This document shows positions 1 to 5,217 of a DNA stretch of 5,217 nucleotides, one piece after another. The number at the start of each line of letters is the position of its first letter. Position 1 is the stretch's first letter. The stretch is from an uncultured Burkholderiales bacterium (GTDB lineage: Bacteria; Pseudomonadota; Gammaproteobacteria; Burkholderiales; Burkholderiaceae_C). The notes beneath the pieces are model-generated. The model was not told the origin of the DNA, made no database searches, and saw only the letters and a list, made by a program, of their open reading frames with translations. A program made the translations under genes and the position numbers. The stretch is taken from positions 1 to 5,217 of the forward strand of contig CAIODE010000121.1 of assembly GCA_903856875.1 (NCBI GenBank), in the 5' to 3' direction.

Positions 1-754
1 CTTCACTCCAGCAGCCTTGTGCCAAAACGCGCGTCAAACTTTCTTCCAAGCCGTTGACCACCAAGCGGCCATGGCCTGGCACAGTGCGCACCAAATGATG
101 AAATTGGCGCTCTATGGCTGGCAGGTCGTCAAAGATATCGGCGTGGTCAAATTCCAAATTGTTCAAGATGGCGGTGCGTGGGCGGTAATGCACAAACTTG
201 CTGCGCTTGTCGAAAAAGGCCGTGTCGTATTCGTCGGCTTCAATCACAAAGTAGTTGCGTGTGTGGCCTGCAGCGACATTGCCCAAGCGCGCCGACACGC
301 CAAAATTGAGGGGCACACCGCCCACCAAAAAACCGGGCTCAAGTCCGGCGGCTTCCAAAATCCAGGCCAACATGGAGGTGGTCGATGTTTTGCCATGTGT
401 GCCCGCCACAGCCAACACATGCCGGCCTTGCAGCACATGCTCTGACAACCATTGCGGGCCGCTGGTGTAGGGCGCGCCCGATTCCAAAATGGCTTCCATC
501 AAGGGAAACTTGGGTTCGCCAGAAGGCAGGCGACTTCTGCTGACCACGTTACCAATGACATACAGATCGGGCTTGAGCTTCATTTGATCAACACCAAAGC
601 CCTCCACCAATTCAATGCCCAAAGCTTTCAGTTGATCGCTCATGGGCGGATAAACGCCAGCGTCGCAACCCGTCACTTTGTGACCGTCTTCTCTGGCCAA
701 CGCGGCCAAGCCGCCCATGAAAGTTCCGCAAATGCCCAAAATATGAATATGCAT
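1..754 (-). CDS. mpl: Mpl, UDP-MurNAc:tripeptide ligase (partial, N-terminal part)
   Basis: This cytoplasmic ligase joins the recycled tripeptide L-Ala-gamma-D-Glu-meso-diaminopimelate to UDP-N-acetylmuramate using ATP, returning old cell wall to peptidoglycan synthesis. The minus frame is open from the ATG at 754 to the window edge: 251 residues of a protein that is about 457 in E. coli, so the rest lies beyond position 1. It opens with MHIHILGICGTFMGG (the N-terminal nucleotide-sugar fold typical of Mpl), then VYPPMS at 35-39, SGPQWL at 98-103, the P-loop GTHGKTST at 118-125, IEADEYD at 171-177, FFDKRSKFVHY at 180-190, LEFDHADIFDD at 200-210 and GCWSE at the edge. The DKRSKFVHY and FDHADIFDD blocks separate Mpl from MurC. 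Compared with my memory of the E. coli protein there is a short insertion around residues 74-84. No Shine-Dalgarno sequence is visible before the ATG. The identity is very secure; the C-terminal domain cannot be judged. Confidence 0.97.
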   Translation of the reverse strand, partial: MHIHILGICGTFMGGLAALAREDGHKVTGCDAGVYPPMSDQLKALGIELVEGFGVDQMKLKPDLYVIGNVVSRSRLPSGEPKFPLMEAILESGAPYTSGPQWLSEHVLQGRHVLAVAGTHGKTSTTSMLAWILEAAGLEPGFLVGGVPLNFGVSARLGNVAAGHTRNYFVIEADEYDTAFFDKRSKFVHYRPRTAILNNLEFDHADIFDDLPAIERQFHHLVRTVPGHGRLVVNGLEESLTRVLAQGCWSE

Positions 755-760
755 AGGGAG

Positions 761-766
761 ATTTTA
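761..766 (-). promoter_or_regulatory. Possible -10 element for mpl
   Basis: Read on the minus strand, TAAAAT occupies 766 down to 761 and matches five of six bases of the sigma70 -10 consensus. Only six bases (CTCCCT) separate it from the mpl ATG, so a start at the usual distance would fall on or beside the A of that ATG, giving a nearly leaderless message. I see no good -35 at 16-18 bases spacing. This is a weak, single-element call. Confidence 0.25.
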
Positions 767-785
767 GGCGGTGCACAATGGCGTC

Positions 786-1370
786 ATGGCAGATTTGACA
801 GATGAAATTGCAGCTTCGGCAGCGCAGTGGGTGGTGGAAGAGGGTTTGGAGTACGGCCCCGCCAAGCGCCGCGCCTTGAAGGCCTTGGGTTTGCCACCGC
901 GCACGCCTTTGCCCAACAACGAGCAAGTTGAAACGCAGGTGCGCGAGTACATTGAACTTTTTTGTGCCGACTCGCAGCCCCAAGAGCTGTTAGCCCTCAG
1001 AAAGCATGCCTTGATGTGGATGACGCGCTTGGCAGAGTTCAGGCCCTATTTGGGGGGTGCTGTCTGGCATGGCACCGCAACGCGCTTGTCCGACATTTAC
1101 TTGCAATTGTTTTGTGACGATGCCAAGTCATGCGAGATTGAACTCATCAACAAAGGTGTGGCATTTGAGGCTCGCTCGGTGAATGGCTTGCATGGCGATC
1201 CTGTCGAAGCTTTGAGCATTCACAGTTTTTGCGATGAATTGGGTGAAGAAATTGGCGTTCATCTCTTAGTCAATGACTTTGACGATGTCCGAGGCGCCTT
1301 GAAAGCGGACGCAAAAGGGCGCTCGCCCAGAGGCGATGTCGAAGCGGTTAAACGATTAATTGGGGCATGA
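786..1370 (+). CDS. Hypothetical protein with degenerate nucleotidyltransferase-like motif
   Basis: This is a 194-residue soluble-looking protein with no signal peptide or membrane segment; I cannot assign a function. Residues 1-75 look helical and charged (MADLTDEIAASAAQWVVEEG onward). Residues 90-109 read GGAVWHGTATRLSDIYLQLF, followed by CDD at 110-112. This resembles the GS...G....SDIDL signature of MNT/Pol-beta-type nucleotidyltransferases, but the Ser after the first Gly is Gly (G91) and the second metal-binding Asp is Tyr (Y105), so catalysis by the classical mechanism is doubtful. I recall similar unassigned proteins beside mpl in Burkholderiales, sometimes carrying ligase names that look borrowed from the neighbour. 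The start is uncertain: ATG 786 gives a natural-looking N-terminus but a poor ribosome site, whereas GTG 771 (five residues longer) sits 10 bases after GGAG at 757-760. It diverges from mpl, and its stop lies 7 bases before the thioredoxin ATG, which suggests co-transcription with that gene. Confidence 0.85.
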   Translation: MADLTDEIAASAAQWVVEEGLEYGPAKRRALKALGLPPRTPLPNNEQVETQVREYIELFCADSQPQELLALRKHALMWMTRLAEFRPYLGGAVWHGTATRLSDIYLQLFCDDAKSCEIELINKGVAFEARSVNGLHGDPVEALSIHSFCDELGEEIGVHLLVNDFDDVRGALKADAKGRSPRGDVEAVKRLIGA

Positions 1371-1377
1371 TGCCGGT

Positions 1378-1929
1378 ATGAATCAAGAAGATGTTGAAAA
1401 AGGAATGCCACGTCGGCACTGGCTGTTGGCAGGCGTTGGGATGGCGGCTGGTTTGGCAGGCGCCTTGTTGGCATGGCAAAAATTTCAGTCTCAAGGCGTG
1501 ATGGACGGGGCCGTTCAAAACTTCTGGCTGCAAGAGTTTGAAAAGCCAGAAGGTGGCACTTTGAGCTTCCAAAGCATGCGTGGCAAGCCCCTTTTGGTGA
1601 ATTTTTGGGCCACCTGGTGTCCTCCTTGTATTGAAGAACTTCCGCTAATTGACGCCTTTTATGCTGCAAATCAATCTAAATCCCTTCAAGTTGTTGGTTT
1701 GGCCGTAGATCAGCCCAGCATGGTTCGTCGCTTTCTGGGGCAAAAGCCCTTGCGCTTTCCTGTTGGCTTGGCTGGTTTCACCGGAACTGCTTTGGGTCAA
1801 TCATTGGGCAATGCCCAAAGTGTTTTGCCTTATAGCGTGCTTTTCGCAGCAAATGGCATGCTTTTAAAGCAAAAAGCCGGCAAGTTAGAGCAATCTGACC
1901 TTGATGATTGGCTTAAATCGGTGAGTTAA
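1378..1929 (+). CDS. TlpA-like membrane-anchored thioredoxin
   Basis: This 183-residue thiol-disulfide oxidoreductase of the TlpA/ResA type probably reduces disulfides in periplasmic proteins, for example during cytochrome or oxidase maturation; its substrate cannot be told from sequence. After a basic N-terminus (RR at 12-13) comes one hydrophobic segment at about 15-33, which should anchor it with the catalytic domain in the periplasm. The RRHWLL context is loosely Tat-like, but no clear AxA cleavage site follows. The thioredoxin domain covers about 46-183, with the motif NFWATWCPPC at 75-84 (active cysteines C81 and C84), EELP right after, VVGLAVD at 105-111, and the cis-proline P151 in SVLPYSVLF. 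The ATG at 1378 is chosen over an in-frame TTG at 1360 that would overlap the upstream gene; the upstream ribosome site is poor either way (TGGGG at 1361-1365). It lies 7 bases after the hypothetical gene and is probably translated from the same message. Family assignment is firm, specific name not. Confidence 0.93.
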   Translation: MNQEDVEKGMPRRHWLLAGVGMAAGLAGALLAWQKFQSQGVMDGAVQNFWLQEFEKPEGGTLSFQSMRGKPLLVNFWATWCPPCIEELPLIDAFYAANQSKSLQVVGLAVDQPSMVRRFLGQKPLRFPVGLAGFTGTALGQSLGNAQSVLPYSVLFAANGMLLKQKAGKLEQSDLDDWLKSVS

Positions 1930-2012
1930 ATGGCATTTGACATCAACTGTAGTCATTTAAAGGTTTTTTTAGTGTAGATTCAGCGTTTTCGTTAGCAAAC
2001 ACAGGGGGTAAC
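1930..2012 (+). promoter_or_regulatory. accB upstream region with probable promoter and strong RBS
   Basis: This 83-base gap is the only sizeable break in the plus-strand series and is more AT-rich than its neighbours, as expected for a promoter of accB-accC-prmA. TTGACA at 1937-1942 is a perfect -35 hexamer, but no good -10 lies 16-18 bases downstream; TTTAAA at 1956-1961 is too close and TAGATT at 1975-1980 too far, so the exact promoter is unresolved. A run of seven T occupies 1964-1970 without a convincing stem before it. The ribosome site AGGGGG at 2003-2008 is well placed, four bases before the accB ATG, and is the strongest in the window. Confidence 0.45.
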
Positions 2013-2507
2013 ATGGATTTGCGCAAACTGAAAACCTTGATCGACTTGGTATCTGATTCCAACGTCACAGAATTGGAAATCACTGAAGCAGAAGGCAAGG
2101 TTCGAATTGTCAAAGGCGCCACACCCTCTGGAGCCCCTGTTTTAAGCCATCAATTCATGGCACCGCAAGCGCCAGCATCGGCCGCCGCCCCAGTTGCTGC
2201 TCCCACAGCCGCCGAAATTGCCGATGCTGCCGCGGTCACTGCCGCAGCAGTCGCTGCCGAAGTTGCCGCCGCTGGCCACACTGTCAAGTCGCCCATGGTG
2301 GGCACTTTCTACCGGTCTTCCAGTCCAGGCGCGGCCCCCTTTGTGGTGGTGGGCGACACCGTCAAAGAGGGTGACACCCTTTGCATCATTGAAGCCATGA
2401 AGATTTTGAACGAAATTGAGTCTGACAAATCTGGCACTGTGAAACAGGTCTTGTGCGAAAACGGTCAGGCTGTGGAATACGGTCAAGCCTTGTACATCAT
2501 CGAATAA
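2013..2507 (+). CDS. accB: AccB, biotin carboxyl carrier protein of acetyl-CoA carboxylase
   Basis: This cytoplasmic subunit carries biotin, which AccC carboxylates and the AccA-AccD transferase uses to make malonyl-CoA, the first committed step of fatty acid synthesis. It has 164 residues (156 in E. coli). The N-terminal block [13 protein letters not shown] with [13 protein letters not shown] is the typical AccB start. Residues about 50-88 form a flexible linker rich in alanine and proline. The biotinyl domain runs from about 89 to the end, with [11 protein letters not shown], the thumb-like stretch rich in P, G and A, and the biotinylation motif EAMKI with lysine K130, then IESDKSGTV and a C-terminal IIE. 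The usual second Met after the lysine is Ile, which I believe is tolerated in relatives. The start is fixed by AGGGGG just upstream. accC follows after 15 bases. Confidence 0.98.
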   Translation: MDLRKLKTLIDLVSDSNVTELEITEAEGKVRIVKGATPSGAPVLSHQFMAPQAPASAAAPVAAPTAAEIADAAAVTAAAVAAEVAAAGHTVKSPMVGTFYRSSSPGAAPFVVVGDTVKEGDTLCIIEAMKILNEIESDKSGTVKQVLCENGQAVEYGQALYIIE

Positions 2508-2522
2508 TTCACCGGGATTTTT

Positions 2523-3872
2523 ATGTTCAAGAAAATTCTGGTCGCGAACCGCGGCGAAATTGCCCTGCGAATTCAGCGCGCATGCCGAGAACTTGGCATT
2601 AAAGCGGTCATGGTTTACTCAGAGGCTGATCGCGAAGCCAAATACGTGAAGTTGGCTGAAGAGGCTGTTTGTATCGGCCCCGCAGCCTCAAACCTCAGTT
2701 ACCTCAACATGCCGGCCATCATATCGGCAGCCGAAGTGACCGATGCTGAAGCCATTCACCCGGGCTACGGCTTCCTGAGTGAAAACGCAGACTTTGCCGA
2801 GCGCGTTGAAAAAAGCGGATTTCAATTCATTGGCCCCACGCCTGTGTCCATTCGCATCATGGGCGACAAGGTATCGGCCAAACGGGCCATGATCAAAGCC
2901 GGCGTGCCGTGTGTACCTGGGTCCGAGGGCGAGTTGCCTGACGATCCCGTCATCATTCGGCGAACGGCCAAAAGCATTGGCTACCCCGTCATCATCAAGG
3001 CGTCTGGTGGCGGCGGCGGACGGGGTATGCGAGTGGTGCACACCGAGGCGGCCCTGATCAATGCGGTGCAAATGACCAAGGCCGAGGCGGGTGCCGCATT
3101 TGGCAATCCTGCGGTCTACATGGAAAAGTATTTGCAAAATCCGCGTCACATCGAGATTCAAATCTTGGCGGACAAGCACAAGAATGCGGTTTACCTGGGT
3201 GAGCGCGATTGCTCCATGCAGCGGCGTCACCAAAAAGTGTTGGAAGAGGCGCCAGCGCCTGGCATCCCCCGCAAACTGATCGACAAAATTGGCGAGCGCT
3301 GTGTTGCAGCTTGCAAAAAAATCAACTACCGCGGTGCCGGTACCTTTGAGTTTTTGTATGAAAACGGCGAGTTTTACTTCATTGAAATGAACACCCGCGT
3401 TCAGGTGGAGCATCCAGTGACTGAGTGGGTCACTGGCATTGACATTGTCAAAACCCAAATCATGGTGGCCGCTGGCGAAAAGTTGCCTTTCACCCAGCGT
3501 CAAATTGAAATTCGAGGCCATGCCATCGAATGCCGTGTGAATGCCGAAGATCCTTTCAAGTTCACGCCTTCGCCTGGTCGCATCACCACTTGGCATGCAC
3601 CCGGCGGCCCTGGCATTCGGGTCGACTCGCATGTCTACAACAACTATTTTGTGCCGCCCAATTACGACTCCATGATTGGCAAAATCATTGCCCATGGCGA
3701 CACCCGAGAACAAGCCATCGCGCGCATGCAAACTGCCTTGGCCGAAACCGTGGTGGAAGGCATCAGCACCAATATTCCTTTGCACCGTGAAATTCTGAGG
3801 GATGCTAAATTTATCAATGGCGGTACCAACATTCACTACTTGGAAGAGTGGTTAAGGCACCGCAAAGGCTAA
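2523..3872 (+). CDS. accC: AccC, biotin carboxylase subunit of acetyl-CoA carboxylase
   Basis: Biotin carboxylase of the ATP-grasp family: it uses ATP and bicarbonate to carboxylate biotin on AccB. At 449 residues it has the same length as the E. coli enzyme and the numbering matches without gaps at each site I checked. The N-terminal domain opens with [13 protein letters not shown] and contains [12 protein letters not shown] at 77-88. ATP-binding lysines K116 (MGDKVSA) and K159 ([10 protein letters not shown]) and the glycine-rich loop at 162-166 followed by RGMR are present. So are [13 protein letters not shown] with K238, and [14 protein letters not shown], where E288, N290 and R292 form the metal and catalytic site. 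The C-terminal domain keeps [14 protein letters not shown] and [10 protein letters not shown] and ends with [11 protein letters not shown]. All key residues are intact, so it should be active. GGGA at 2514-2517 serves as ribosome site. It is flanked by accB (15 bases) and prmA (2 bases), consistent with one operon. Confidence 0.99.
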   Translation: MFKKILVANRGEIALRIQRACRELGIKAVMVYSEADREAKYVKLAEEAVCIGPAASNLSYLNMPAIISAAEVTDAEAIHPGYGFLSENADFAERVEKSGFQFIGPTPVSIRIMGDKVSAKRAMIKAGVPCVPGSEGELPDDPVIIRRTAKSIGYPVIIKASGGGGGRGMRVVHTEAALINAVQMTKAEAGAAFGNPAVYMEKYLQNPRHIEIQILADKHKNAVYLGERDCSMQRRHQKVLEEAPAPGIPRKLIDKIGERCVAACKKINYRGAGTFEFLYENGEFYFIEMNTRVQVEHPVTEWVTGIDIVKTQIMVAAGEKLPFTQRQIEIRGHAIECRVNAEDPFKFTPSPGRITTWHAPGGPGIRVDSHVYNNYFVPPNYDSMIGKIIAHGDTREQAIARMQTALAETVVEGISTNIPLHREILRDAKFINGGTNIHYLEEWLRHRKG

Positions 3873-3874
3873 GC

Positions 3875-4768
3875 ATGTTTGAACTTAACTTGCTGTGCCC
3901 TGAAGACCGTGTCGATGTGTTGAGTGAAGCCCTCGAGGCCTTGGACGCTCTGAGTGTGTCGGTCGAAGATGCCGACGCAGAAACGGAGCACGAACAAGCT
4001 TTGTTTGGCGAGCCTGGCATGCCACCGCCCAAGGATGGCTGGCAACGCTCTAAAGTGGTGGCCCTGTTTGCCAAAGAAGAGGAAGCGCGCCAAGCGGCTG
4101 TCTTGTTGGCAGCGCAAGATTTTTTTGAAGTCTGCAAAATCATCTCTGTGGAGGCCGTCCCCGATCAAGACTGGGTGCGTTTAACGCAGTCGCAATTTGC
4201 GCCCGTTGAAATTACCCCAGAATTTTGGATTGTGCCCACCTGGCACGAACCGCCTTCGCAAGCGCGCGAAATCATTCGTTTAGATCCTGGTTTGGCGTTT
4301 GGTACCGGAACCCACCCTACCACGCGCATGTGTTTGCGCTGGATTGCCACGCATGATCTGAAGGGTCAGCGCGTGTTGGACTATGGTTGTGGCTCCGGTA
4401 TTTTGGCCATTGGGGCTGCCAAATTTGGGGCCGAGCAAATTGACGCGGTGGACATCGATGTGGCAGCCGTTACTTCCACCGCACTCAATGCACAAGCCAA
4501 CGAAGTGTCTTTGAATTCAGGCTTGCCCGAATTGGCGCAAGGCACTTACCAAACTGTCTTGGCCAATATTTTGGCCACGCCTCTGAAGGTGCTGGCGCCT
4601 TTGCTGTGCAGCCATGTCCAAGCAGGTGGCAACTTGGTGTTGGCTGGTATCTTAGAGCGCCAAGAAGAAGAATTGATTCTGGCCTATGCACCGCATATCA
4701 AGTTGTCGGTTGCCGATCGAGAAGATGGCTGGATTTTGATGACGGCTCAAAGCGGGCAAACTGCTTAA
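3875..4768 (+). CDS. prmA: PrmA, ribosomal protein L11 methyltransferase
   Basis: This S-adenosylmethionine-dependent enzyme methylates ribosomal protein L11 (trimethylation of the N-terminal amine and lysine side chains in E. coli). The product is 297 residues (E. coli 293). The N-terminal substrate-recognition domain spans about 1-95 and starts MFELNLL; it holds the acidic stretch SVEDADAETEHE at 29-40. A linker with the WVR element at 100-102 leads to the methyltransferase domain: LDPGLAFGTGTHPTT at 136-150, the SAM-binding loop VLDYGCGSGILAIGAAKFGA at 167-186, the acidic VDID at 192-195, and the LANILATPL motif at 229-237 that replaces the NPPY of related enzymes. The ATG at 3875 is preferred because AAAGG (3864-3868) lies six bases upstream; an in-frame GTG at 3848 would overlap accC. 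Only two bases separate it from the accC stop, so translational coupling is likely. A hairpin follows at 4808-4840. Confidence 0.97.
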   Translation: MFELNLLCPEDRVDVLSEALEALDALSVSVEDADAETEHEQALFGEPGMPPPKDGWQRSKVVALFAKEEEARQAAVLLAAQDFFEVCKIISVEAVPDQDWVRLTQSQFAPVEITPEFWIVPTWHEPPSQAREIIRLDPGLAFGTGTHPTTRMCLRWIATHDLKGQRVLDYGCGSGILAIGAAKFGAEQIDAVDIDVAAVTSTALNAQANEVSLNSGLPELAQGTYQTVLANILATPLKVLAPLLCSHVQAGGNLVLAGILERQEEELILAYAPHIKLSVADREDGWILMTAQSGQTA

Positions 4769-4807
4769 AAACTCATGATCTTTTGGGGCTTGGTGACTTG
4801 GCCCATT

Positions 4808-4840
4808 AAAAAAGCCCGACGCTTTTCAGCATCGGGCTTT
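4808..4840. terminator. Convergent intrinsic terminator between prmA and histone-like gene
   Basis: Arms GCCCGACGC (4814-4822) and GCATCGGGC (4829-4837) enclose a six-base loop TTTTCA. A run of six A (4808-4813) lies to the left and TTTGCTTTGCTTT to the right. Read on the minus strand it is a textbook terminator: nine pairs including one U-G wobble, loop TGAAAA, then six T, starting about 35 bases after the histone-like stop. Read on the plus strand the same position becomes a C-A mismatch and the tail is interrupted T-runs, so it should be weaker for prmA, though the outer six G/C-rich pairs plus three A-T pairs remain. Confidence 0.85.
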
Positions 4841-4872
4841 GCTTTGCTTTCGCTCGGCGCTTTAACGTTGAA

Positions 4873-5217
4873 TCAAGGCTTAGCGGCCGAAGGAAACGGC
4901 CATGCAGCTTGAGGGTTCAATGTTGTTTGCGCAGCGGCAGCAGGGGCAGCGGGCGCTTTCGCAGCTTTCTTAGCGGCTTTTTTCGCAGGCTTTTTAGCGG
5001 CTTTTCTAGGAGCAGCTTTCTTAGCAGCTTTTTTGGCTACAGCTTTTTTAGCGGCTTTTCTAGGAGCTGCTTTTTTGGCAGCGGCTTTCTTAGGAGCTGC
5101 TTTTTTAGCTACGGCCTTTTTAGGAGCTGCTTTTTTAGGAGCGGCTTTCTTTGGGGCTGCCTTCTTTGGAGCTGCTTTTTTAGGAGCTGCTTTTTTAGGA
5201 GCTGCTTTTTTAGGAGC
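4873..5217 (-). CDS. Histone H1-like Lys/Ala-rich DNA-binding protein (partial, C-terminal part)
   Basis: The minus frame is open from the right edge (5217) to a TGA at 4873-4875, giving the C-terminal 114 residues; the start lies outside the window. The sequence is built of AAPKK pentapeptides and AAKK/VAKK variants, then a proline/alanine stretch KAPAAPAAAAQ and a non-repetitive tail TTLNPQAAWPFPSAAKP. Such Lys/Ala/Pro repeats are the hallmark of bacterial H1-like proteins (the Bordetella BpH1 and chlamydial Hc2 type) and resemble the C-terminal tail of eukaryotic histone H1. They bind DNA without sequence specificity and are thought to compact or modulate the nucleoid. About one residue in three is lysine or arginine and no acidic residue is visible, so the protein is very basic. 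The aromatic-containing tail appears conserved in Burkholderiales homologues I recall. It is transcribed toward prmA and ends at a shared hairpin. Confidence 0.88.
   Translation of the reverse strand, partial: APKKAAPKKAAPKKAAPKKAAPKKAAPKKAAPKKAVAKKAAPKKAAAKKAAPRKAAKKAVAKKAAKKAAPRKAAKKPAKKAAKKAAKAPAAPAAAAQTTLNPQAAWPFPSAAKP
5051..5215 (-). repeat. 15-bp in-frame tandem repeat encoding AAPKK units
   Basis: Eleven consecutive 15-bp units fit one register. Plus-strand consensus is GCTGCTTTTTTAGGA; units at 5171-5185, 5186-5200 and 5201-5215 are identical to it, as is 5126-5140, and the others differ by a few bases, mostly at third codon positions or Pro-to-Ala changes. Each unit encodes five residues, so gain or loss of units keeps the frame. 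The array continues past the right edge. Left of 5051 the lysine/alanine repeats persist but the 15-bp register is lost. Confidence 0.9.

Noticed and set aside
17..805. Plus-strand open frames across 17-445, 255-470 and 452-805
   Set aside because: They lie antisense to mpl, whose minus-strand frame gives a clear full-motif protein; their translations show no family features.
1360..1377. TTG 1360 as start of the thioredoxin gene
   Set aside because: It would overlap the upstream gene and add MGHDAG with no better ribosome site; ATG 1378 is more plausible.
1259..1669. Minus-strand open frames across the hypothetical/thioredoxin junction
   Set aside because: They cross two supported plus-strand genes and have no recognisable motif or ribosome site.
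1940..1970. Terminator after the thioredoxin gene, based on the seven-T run
   Set aside because: No stem longer than about three pairs precedes the T-run.
2688..3836. Long minus-strand open frame of 382 codons opposite accC
   Set aside because: accC is unmistakable on the plus strand; the antisense frame is a by-product of codon bias, and its translation is rich in His, Arg and Gly with no recognisable domain.
3848..3874. GTG 3848 as start of prmA
   Set aside because: It lies inside accC and would add nine residues absent from known PrmA proteins; ATG 3875 has AAAGG at good spacing.
4769..4807. Small gene after prmA (ATG near 4775)
   Set aside because: No ribosome site, very short, and it runs into the terminator hairpin.
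5051..5217. CRISPR-like array
   Set aside because: The repeats are contiguous 15-bp units with no spacers and encode a continuous Lys/Ala-rich protein.

Overview
The window looks like a housekeeping stretch of a betaproteobacterial chromosome, most likely Burkholderiales and plausibly Comamonadaceae. Three things point there: the gene order mpl | hypothetical | tlpA-type thioredoxin | accB-accC-prmA, moderate GC with C/G-biased third positions, and a lysine/alanine-rich histone H1-like protein whose C-terminal tail (QTTLNPQAAWPFP) I recall from Burkholderiales homologues. This placement is by recall and pattern, not by a search. I see no phage, insertion sequence, tRNA, rRNA or CRISPR signal.

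Layout. On the minus strand, the N-terminal 251 residues of Mpl (murein tripeptide recycling ligase) run from 754 off the left edge. Diverging from it with only 31 bases between ATGs is a plus-strand series: a 194-residue protein of unknown function that carries a degenerate nucleotidyltransferase-like motif (786-1370), then a membrane-anchored TlpA-like thioredoxin with a WCPPC active site 7 bases downstream (1378-1929). After an 83-base gap that probably holds a promoter come accB (2013-2507), accC (2523-3872) and prmA (3875-4768), separated by 15 and 2 bases. A hairpin at 4808-4840 lies between prmA and a convergent minus-strand gene, the C-terminal 114 residues of a histone H1-like protein (4873-5217). 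The coding DNA of that last gene is an in-phase array of 15-bp units.

How the genes fit together. AccB and AccC are the biotin carrier and biotin carboxylase halves of acetyl-CoA carboxylase, the committed step of fatty acid synthesis. PrmA trimethylates ribosomal protein L11 and is tightly coupled to accC. Mpl feeds recycled cell-wall tripeptide back into peptidoglycan precursors. The thioredoxin probably works on periplasmic disulfides. The H1-like protein is a nucleoid/DNA-binding protein. Only accB-accC-prmA has an obvious shared logic, namely the growth-linked synthesis operon common in proteobacteria.

I did not find a convincing new multi-gene system. The points most worth a second look are the unknown protein with a nucleotidyltransferase-like motif lacking canonical residues, the very compact mpl divergent start region (possibly a leaderless mpl transcript), the recently expanded-looking 15-bp repeat in the histone-like gene, and the hairpin between convergent genes that pairs fully in only one direction.
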